From Dysidea avara (taxonomy: Eukaryota > Porifera > Demospongiae > Dictyoceratida > Dysideidae): DNA of 64,000 nucleotides. The stretch spans positions 24,327,133 to 24,391,132 of the forward strand of contig NC_089274.1 in assembly GCF_963678975.1 (NCBI RefSeq). The letters run 5' to 3'. Position numbers and translations under genes: made by a program. This document shows positions 34,879-64,000 of the stretch, piece by piece. Positions within the stretch are counted from its first letter, which is position 1, and the number at the start of each line of letters is the position of its first letter. The notes under the pieces are model-generated. The model was given only the letters and a program-made list of their open reading frames with translations, was not told the origin of the DNA and did no database searches.

Positions 34879-36153
34879 CATGTATACTTTTTAATGTCAC
34901 ATACCATTATATCTTATGTAACTATTTAGACACTGTATATAGTTATTTTCATAACTGTCATCTTTGCCATTTTATTACATTACAAGTTATACAAAGTAAT
35001 AATAATATTATATGTATCGTTTTGGCAAATAATGTGGATCAAGGGTGTACTGCTATAACTGATGTCTGATCTCCACAGATCTCAGTAGTTAGTACCTCTT
35101 CAATTGACGAGTGCCACTAGGAGTCCAGCTCACAATCAAAATTGATATCGGTAATATGTGTTAAAATGCTTTAATTTTCACCTGAAACTCGGGGAAACCA
35201 TTGCTGATGTTTGGTAACTACAGTAGATCATGATGTAGGCAAAAGTTCCATTCCACACCTGGTGCCTGTACTTGCATCAAGGCAACACAAGCCATCTAAG
35301 GATATAGTGCATGTACAATGAACATTGGTAAATCATTTTATAACAATACTACCATTTAGATCTGAAGAATTTCCCTTGAAAATTCCCCTTACTGGTAGAT
35401 AATGAGTATGTGTGACCAAGCAAAATTAAAGAGTACTTGGTCCAGGTCTGGCTTGGCATGGCTAGTGTAGCCAATGCAGCGTGCAGTGCAACAGGCAAAA
35501 GCAAGCCTTCATCAAAAGGTACGTTGTCTTGACAATTGCACATTCAGTATATAAAACCATTTTCACCACGCACTGTATCAAGAGTAAATGACTGCATATG
35601 AACAAAGAAAACCGTTTTACATAAGTGTCACTGCAATTACAAGAAATAGTTCATATTCCTTCAAACTGGCTTGGGCAACAATGATAATGAGGGAAAAGTT
35701 GGAATATAGCCTTTAAGTTCACATTTGAGATTACTTTTCCAGTACCTTACTGATGGGAAGAAGTGCATTGCTGAAAGAAAACAACACAGTATGGTTGCAT
35801 GGCATTAACTGGTTATAGACCTAATGACTCTGGAACACTGTAAAAACGATTTTAACAAATGACAAAATTGTTTTTACAGTGAACCCTGAACTGAATTAAG
35901 AGTAGACATAAATTATCAGCAGCCATATATTGTGGCAACTGGTATGATTCTGCCTGTGACAGTGTTGCTGCCTGATACAGGGACGATGTTGGTGCTATTG
36001 AGGTGGTGACATAGCCTGATATTGTGACATTGCTGCTAAAACTGTTGAGGTGGTGTTGCTGCAGCTGTGATGGTTGGTATTTCCACTGAAATTGGGGTGA
36101 GGAAAGAAGCTGCTATCCATTCCAGAATATATTGTCTTGTTAAATGTCATCAT
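34879..36153. other. Region between two converging micro-exon genes
   Basis: Would hold both 3' untranslated regions. No other gene is supported. A short inverted pair (GTAAAAACGATTTTAAC and CAAAATTGTTTTTAC) sits at 35841-35880. Confidence 0.4.
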
Positions 36154-37620
36154 CTACTGCATGTGTACCATGTGCTCCAGCTTAACAAGCCACACTTCTA
36201 TGTCCTCAACTCTGTCTGAGAGCTGTACGTCACTATCATCCTGATCTGGAATATAATTATAGTGGCTAATTACTATAAATTAATTTTATGCATCCTGATT
36301 CCATGATTTCCACATTGTCATTACTATTGTTTTTATTATCAACATTGCCAGACTCTTCATGTTTGCCATTTATTCTATTAGTAGTAGAGGCAGCCTCGCC
36401 ACCTTGGCTTGATATGCCTAGTGTAAAGCAGTCATCAGGCTCCTTAGTCTTACTACCTATGAGCTTTTGAGACAAAATTTGTACGGATTGTAATTAGGCA
36501 TAATGAATACCTTACCTTTCTCCCTTTTAGTTGACACACCTTTGACTATAATTATAATGCATAGTAGCTGTTTACATGGTAACTAGACTGTCATGCTACT
36601 TACAATCTTTCTTGCTTCCTTTCTTCACTTTTTTTGCTTGATCCACTTGCTATAGAATTATCATATAGATAGAATAGATGAACACATGTATAGAGTAGGT
36701 GCTGGTATTATGGGTCTAGGGGTATTGTGGGTTACATAGCTTAAAATAAATTTAAAAGGTTGAATCATGCAGATTTAAGATGAAAGGGATGCTACCACTT
36801 TAGATCAACATAACAAGTGATCATAAGCTAACCACAAATCCAATTAAGAGGTTACACAGGACTTTAAACTATGTCACTATAGAAATGCCATTCCAGATTA
36901 GCTACCTGTACCCCTTACCATGCAGTAAGCAGGACAAAGACATGAAGCGTACGTATTAAGGTAACTAAGGTGTTTTGACAGTATTTAAAGTTGCTGCAAA
37001 TGTTTCCATAACATTTACCATAATTTGACATGAAATGATGACCTTATGAACATGATGACTCATAATACCCCCATATGACTCATAATACCCCCATATGACT
37101 CATAATACCCCCATATGACTCATAATACCCCCATATGACTCATAATACCCCCATATGACTCATAATACCCCCATATGACTCATAATACCCCCATATGACT
37201 CATAATACCCCCATATGACTCATAATACCTATGGCTTCAGTGAAAAGATCAAATGCTCATATGAGTACATCTTTCCCTACAAGTAGTATGAAATATTGGG
37301 GTCACTGTATTAGGTGATAGCGGTGCTTGGAATTTAAGTGACTCATAATTACCACACATACTCTAATACAGGCTTACATTCTTTTATTATCTAAAATGCC
37401 TCTCTTCCCTTTTCCTTTTGCTATACGTTGAACAGGAGACCTTGACTGTTAGGTAGCTAATTAAATATTATACAACTTACAATCTTTCTTTGTTGGGGTA
37501 AAAGTCACTGTGCATGTCATCATTATCTGTGACTTTTAAGAATTGTGCTCACATAGACACAAGTATACCTGGATAGCTTTCTGCCAGCTCAAGTAGCTCC
37601 TTTGATCCCAATTTGATCAT
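36154..37620 (-). CDS. Lysine-rich small-exon gene, unrecognised
   Basis: Model on the minus strand: 37569-37620, 37481-37507, 36604-36645, 36516-36545, 36403-36456, 36154-36245. All five introns are phase 1 with GT..AG borders, and three of the donors are GTAAG. The protein is about 98 aa: MIKLGSKELLELAESYP, TFTPTKKD, LDQAKKVKKGSKKD, KGVSTKREKGSKTKEPDDCF, then SSQDQDDSDVQLSDRVED and a short amphipathic tail ending HMVHMQ. An in-frame TGA shortly before the first ATG supports this start. The fifth exon may run further: the frame stays open for 46 more codons (to 36266) with Asn/Ser-rich sequence, an alternative 3' end. A 20-bp minisatellite fills part of intron 2. I do not recognise the family. 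Confidence 0.5.
37057..37229. repeat. 20-bp minisatellite, about 8.5 copies
   Basis: Unit CATAATACCCCCATATGACT, essentially perfect, inside intron 2 of the minus-strand small-exon gene. A diverged mirror of its core (GGTATTATGGGTCTAGGGGT) lies at about 36705. Confidence 0.95.
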
Positions 37621-38175
37621 AGGGTAAATAACAAAATTAATAATGTTTCATCACTTCCCAAGGTATTCAGATGTAAGCATTAATTGTTTAGATGGATGTT
37701 CACATTGTAAGCATGCAGCTGGCTGGTAATATACCTGTACATTATTTAGCTGTCACCATAATGAATTCATGTTTATTAAATATTAATTTTATGAACTACT
37801 TAGCCAAGTGTTTGCTCTAGCAAAGTTTCAGTCTCATGTGCCAATAGCTTTGTGAATTACAGCCCTACAAAGTAGCAAAAGCAGAAAAATTTATTTGTAG
37901 AGCAAGTATAGGGAAAATAAATTACAGGTGATTACTAAAACGGTTGTAACGTACAAGCAGAATGATATACAGAATTGAAATTTGCACCATTGTGTTTGCC
38001 ATGAGTAGGGGAGTTGATTACTGGGTAAGTTTGTCCTTGTATCACCTTTCTTCATGATCATATTCGTATGAAGGTGAAATAAGTACAGGAAAATTGATCG
38101 CATATATTGTTTCAATGTGACGTAAACAAATGGCCTTAACTTGTGTATCCTTTGGTCTACTGCAACAGGAAACAC

Positions 38176-38246
38176 CTGCATGGTGAGACATGTGTAGGCT
38201 GCCATAGGACATGAATAGTACTTGTTGATCTTCACCTTGGTGTTAC
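38176..38246 (-). CDS. Isolated candidate exon, unrecognised
   Basis: On the minus strand, TTTCAG precedes and CAG|GTGTTT follows a 71-nt open stretch reading NTKVKINKYYSCPMAAYTCL then TMQ. It could be a 5' exon of the small-exon gene at 36154-37620, but its phase-0 end does not connect to that gene's first coding exon without another exon. Low confidence. Confidence 0.25.
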
Positions 38247-39536
38247 CTGAAACGAGTAGAATAGTAAACGATAAACACTGTGATAGTGAGGTGCTTTGGA
38301 GAATACACAATAACAATATGTGACCATCTCAGCAAAAACCCGAATTGTTCGCACAAGCATGCGTATTGAGAAAAATGAAATTTAAAAAAAAATTATAAAC
38401 TTACGCATGCTACCTTCATTATTAAATTAATATCTTTTTATTGCACTAGTTTGATACAGTGTAGAATTTGAATTTTCTAGTGTCAAGTTCACTAGTCAGC
38501 TGTCTAAAGCTCAGGTTACAATGTAGCACTGGTGGCTTGTCTGATGTGGCACAATGTACTATGTACCACTGCACACACTTGTTATGCAGTGCTAAATGGA
38601 TGTTGTATATTGTTTACAGTGAAAGCTAGGAATGCTACAAACATGTAATCCAAGCCCTGTATTAACATGGTTTTGAAATTTTGTTCTTTGGTGTTTATCT
38701 ATTTCTATGTGCCATATTATTATAGTGAGTTGACCAATCAGTTACATGCCTGTGTTTTGTTGTTGTAGTCAGAATAAGTTGCTAACAAAAATTAATAATG
38801 CTGTTTATGGCATGTTTGAAGTTGCAAAGCCAGGTTACATGCATGTGGCTTTGTCAAAAGACATAGTGCATACTTTTAGTGAGATTGTAATACTTTGCTT
38901 CCTTGTTTCCTTACAGCCTGGTTGAACTGAGCAGCAGTCAACACACAGTTGTGTAAATGACCCATTACCTATTGGTAAGCTGCTCAAATTTACGACATAC
39001 AACTGACTGCATGTTTTCTCGTATAGAGATGATGTGCAATAGTATGATGGGCTGCTACAATTATTATCATATACTGCTATGATCTTGCAGTTTTTGAAAG
39101 ATGTACATTGTTGTGTAGAATATGTACAGCTACTTGTGTTTTCTATTTACTTTATTTTTGGGAATATGCATTGTACTTTATTGTGATATTTGTTTGTTTT
39201 GAAATTGTCATAATTGTTATATTTCTGTGTATCTGCATGTTGTACATTCATGTATACTTTTACATAATCAGATAAAGCTGTTTGAACATCAACATTACTT
39301 AACAGTTTTTATAATGTGATGTCTAATAACCTGAAGAAGTAATTAGGTTAGGTAACTCAAAGGTTGCAGCTCAAGTTGCTGTTAGACCTTAAGTGCTGGC
39401 CTCATGCACTGTAAAGTGCTAATAATAATAATTGCACCAAGGTATGTGATTTTGTATAATGAAGTACTAGTGCTTCTATATAGATCTCTGGTGCATATAT
39501 AGGAATATACTCTGGCAAGAAAATATAAGCTACATG
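38247..39536. other. Intergenic, nothing recognised
   Basis: AT-rich; no supported exon. Confidence 0.4.
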
Positions 39537-39617
39537 CAGTGGAACCTCTCTAAAGTACTACGGATGGATGTCTCCTATAGACAATTTCAGGAGTGTCCTT
39601 TAAGAGGGATTCGACTG
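39537..39617. mobile_element. 81-bp MITE of the CAGTGGAACC family
   Basis: Starts CAGTGGAACCTCTCTAA, ends TTAAGAGGGATTCGACTG, and is flanked on both sides by TACATG, a clean 6-bp target duplication. Confidence 0.75.
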
Positions 39618-42052
39618 TACATGTACACTACACAAAGGTGGCCAGGTGTTTGTATTTCAAAAGTATGACACAAATCTAGAAGAAATAATTATAATATTGC
39701 AACTTTACTGAGCCAATTTTGCCTCCTTTACTAACAACACTATGGTGAGGTGCAAGTCTTGCAAAATTCTTGTGTCTTATATTTTGCAAAAAAAAACAGA
39801 AGATAAAACAATTATAAAAACTGTGCAATACATATACGCCACATTATTATGCATAGTACATAGAAAACTGTTCTAACTGTTTTTTCCTGTAAATATATAC
39901 AATCACGGTGAACATCATCTGCATATACATTTGTTTGAGCTTACCAAAATTTAAATGCATCACTTTTCCAAGTTGTGTGTCAAAATTGTTATGAGGACAC
40001 AACTGTGAGGAAAAAATAATAGGAGAGTAATAAATATTACAATTATACAAGTGTACAGTAGTGTAAATCATAACATGATTGATTGGTGATTCTTGACAAA
40101 AGCTCATGGTCAATTAGGTCATTTGTGTATACCATATGAGCAGTGCATCTGGGCCAACATATAGATACATATGGCATTACTAAGAGTTCGGGATAATGAT
40201 TATTTTTAGAGGTGCACTGATATAGCTTGATGTAAAATAGTATTATATATCAGCTGACAAAACAAAGCTGATTTGATATGGTAGTATAGACCTTCCTCTG
40301 ACCATTAATTTTGTTCTCTAAAGCCAGTTATAGTGTGGGGCAACAGTTGGCATCACAATTGTGTGCATAAACATGTGTTACTACACTGCCTATAAGTTTA
40401 AAGTGCTAGGGGGGCCCATGGTGTGGGAGCTATAAATGTTGGAAATTGGTCAATCCCCACATCATATATACGGCCTTAACACTACAGTACAGTGAATTCA
40501 TTCAGGAAATAAGAAATGCATGGTGTCTATATTATTAATCCCACACTGATCGTAATCTATGCCAATGCCAATGCAGGTGAGGAATACAGTGAAATCTATC
40601 TGTTCTGGACACTCCTAAGTGTTTTAACTATAAGTTTATGGGGGTCTAAATATATGTGTTGTAGAACTTAGTCTATAGTATTATCAAAGTCTCCACATTT
40701 CAGGGTATCCTTTTAGGAGTCCCTCTACATGTGTAAGGCAAAACTTACTTATGAAATTGCATACAATAACTGATACATGCAGTGATTGTAACAAACAGTA
40801 TACATAAGGAGTCTGGACCTTGGCATTATAAACCTGTCCCCAAGTTGGGACCAGCACTATGCAAAATATAATTCCTAAGGCCTACAGAATGTTGGGGTTG
40901 CTCTGTTGCACTGGCTTTAGCCGCTATACCAACTTGACAGTGACAGTCAACTGAACCAAGAGAACATTGTACTTGTCTTTGGTGAGATCACAAGTTACAT
41001 ACTGTTCAATGATATGGAGACCAAACCTTATCAAGAATATTATTATTTTGATAGGCCCTTAGTTAATGTAACCTTTGAACTTAACGAAATTAGTTTTGTG
41101 CTGCAGCCATTCAAGATTATCCCTCTCCTTTGATGTCACAAACTTAGAAATAGCTACAATTATTTTTTTATGGACACATTTTTATCTAACTTTGACATGA
41201 CAAATGCAACCCTTGCATGTACCATTTTGTATGCCCATGTCTGGCCCCCTTTAATGTAGTTTTTATAAGTAATTTAAGTATTGTAAGCAAATTTTTTCTT
41301 TTAGTGGTTGCTAGCCCCAAAGTTAGTGGAACTTCAGTGCTGTACCCCCAATACCATGTATTGATTGTATTTATTTATTTATTATCTAATTCATCCAAAT
41401 AGGAAGGGGTGGCACCAAAAGACTAAGCCTGCACTAGGGTGCTTCCCCAAAATATTACACACATACGTATACATATTATAAGTTACTATAGCATTGTGAT
41501 ACCAGACAAAAAAACTGATAACATGAAATAAATAGCTAACTGCACAGGGACATGTCACAAAAAGCAAGAAAACACAACACATGCACACACAAGACAAACT
41601 AACAGATTACACAGAATCAAAAAGTAGTGCTTTACAGCATGACGAAAAGCAGCACGTAATTATTGTGTGGCTTTTTTTTTTTTTAACCCCGGGCTTGATG
41701 GACTGCCCTTGCCTACCACCCCCAGCACAAAGAAAGGCACGTGCTGGACAACTGAATAAGACAAGAGTAACGCAGCCAGCATGTTACTCTGACCATAGAT
41801 AACACACGTAATACGTGTATTATCTATGCTCTGACAAGCGGGACTCCACTTGCACTAGATGTGGCTGGCAACCTTCGGCCGGCTTCGGGCGCGCGCCTGG
41901 TTAGCGACAGTATACGGAAACGGGGATCGGGTTGAGTGATAATTAGAATTTAACTCTCTGCAAGATCGATAAGTCTCATCGTAGAGTATGTTACACACTG
42001 GCCGTAGCGGATCTGTCTTTGGGAAGGTGTGGACAACCATAAGATTGTTTAA
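39618..42052. other. Intergenic with transposon debris
   Basis: A one-sided CAGTGAAATCT end sits at about 40584. A weak hAT-like end (GGTGCACTGATATAGC) is at about 40212. A CATAGATAA-type palindrome is at 41796-41830 (CATAGATAACACACGTAATA then CGTGTATTATCTATG). No gene is supported. Confidence 0.45.
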
Positions 42053-42069
42053 ATGGATTCTAATATTCG
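42053..42069 (+). promoter_or_regulatory. Possible uORF-bearing 5' exon of the MGAT5-like gene
   Basis: ATGGATTCTAATATTCG is followed by a consensus donor GTAAGT. Spliced to the acceptor at 42474-42475 it makes a 13-codon upstream frame (MDSNIREGSTKRT) whose TGA stop overlaps the main start as ATGA at 42497-42500. The 5' limit of the exon is unknown. Confidence 0.4.
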
Positions 42070-42496
42070 GTAAGTAATAAAGATTTATTGCCGGCTACAG
42101 CTGGTGATTATTTAGGCACGGCATACGTCGAAGGCCAGCATTTCATGCATTTCGTTGGTGTGGTAATTATGTTTTTGGTCCATCTTCCCTTTTCTTGAAA
42201 ATGAATATTTCAGAAAAAATTCATACGGGGGGGATATTGGCGAGGATATTGGTTTCTAGCGAAACCCCTCTGAAAATAGTGGCCACGCCCATAGGGAGGG
42301 GGTTTTAAAGGTATCAGGAAAACCCCTTGGAAATTTAGGTCAGGGGCGTTCTATAAGTGTATCAGGAAATCCCCTTTGGAAATAGATTTACAGCAGACAC
42401 TATCCTTAAGCACGAAGTAGTCACTAACAACCTGCAGCACAACGTAACATAAATTACTTACATCTGTCTCTTCAGGGAAGGATCTACCAAGAGGAC

Positions 42497-63912
<21,416 letters not shown>

Positions 63913-64000
63913 GTACGTATAGTATTTAACTACCACTTCATCGAGATGATGATGAATGACATCTGTATTGTTAGCCCTGCTTGTATGTATTGGTTGCTAC

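Noticed and set aside
37057..37229. CRISPR-like array (20-bp direct repeats)
   Set aside because: Head-to-tail repeat with no spacers, in a eukaryotic intron: a minisatellite.
37891..38316. Minus-strand 141-codon open frame as one exon
   Set aside because: It contains splice signals and hydrophobic low-information sequence; only the 71-nt segment at 38176-38246 looks exon-like.
42053..42069. MDSNIR as the N-terminus of MGAT5, joined directly to 43113
   Set aside because: The join gives a hydrophobic-looking frame but leaves phase 0 at 43155, while exon 3 needs phase 1; the 42497 start fits all phases.

Overview
The window looks like a piece of a compact, AT-rich early-branching animal genome, most likely a demosponge such as Amphimedon. 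The reasons are many introns of only 50-100 bp with GT..AG borders, animal-specific multidomain proteins, several fibrinogen-related secreted proteins, and a dense layer of short inverted-repeat elements, microsatellites and minisatellites. The species is inferred from style and content, not proven.

Layout. 1-8.1 kb holds two closely spaced plus-strand signalling genes: an SKAP-like adaptor (PH + SH3, 3' part only) and, 238 bp further on, a complete 10-exon PX-SH3-PB1 gene that I recognise as p40phox (NCF4), a regulator of the NADPH oxidase. 9.2-16.9 kb holds an intact single-exon secreted fibrinogen-like gene (15926-16816) and a decayed inverted copy of it (9240-10005), separated by a 1.9-kb segment duplicated in tandem. 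17-33 kb is mostly repeats: the end of a non-LTR retrotransposon with a restriction-like endonuclease domain, a 594-bp pure (TAC)n tract, foldback elements and MITEs, and a broken hAT transposase with another element inserted in it. 34-37.6 kb contains two unrecognised micro-exon gene models that face each other: a plus-strand Arg/Gly-rich one with 18-27 nt exons, all separated by phase-2 introns, and a minus-strand Lys-rich one with 27-92 nt exons, all separated by phase-1 introns.

42-64 kb is one long plus-strand gene for an MGAT5-type (GT18) N-acetylglucosaminyltransferase. It has 13 coding exons in the window and continues past the right edge. Its 7.6-kb intron 10 holds a complete minus-strand gene for a secreted fibrinogen-domain protein (54158-56328) and a 443-bp pure (CAGG)n tract; its last intron holds a decayed minus-strand fibrinogen-domain pseudogene (61735-62420).

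Functional picture. NCF4 and the SKAP-like adaptor fit phagocyte-type signalling and oxidant production. MGAT5 makes branched N-glycans, and the fibrinogen-domain proteins are candidate secreted lectins or recognition molecules, so a recognition/immunity/adhesion flavour runs through the window; this link is inference. The strongest unexplained signal is a short palindrome-centred motif (GACTGCTCTATTAGAGTA and variants) that appears at least 15 times from 23 kb on, often as pairs about 26 bp apart. All exon models were made by hand from splice signals and reading phase.
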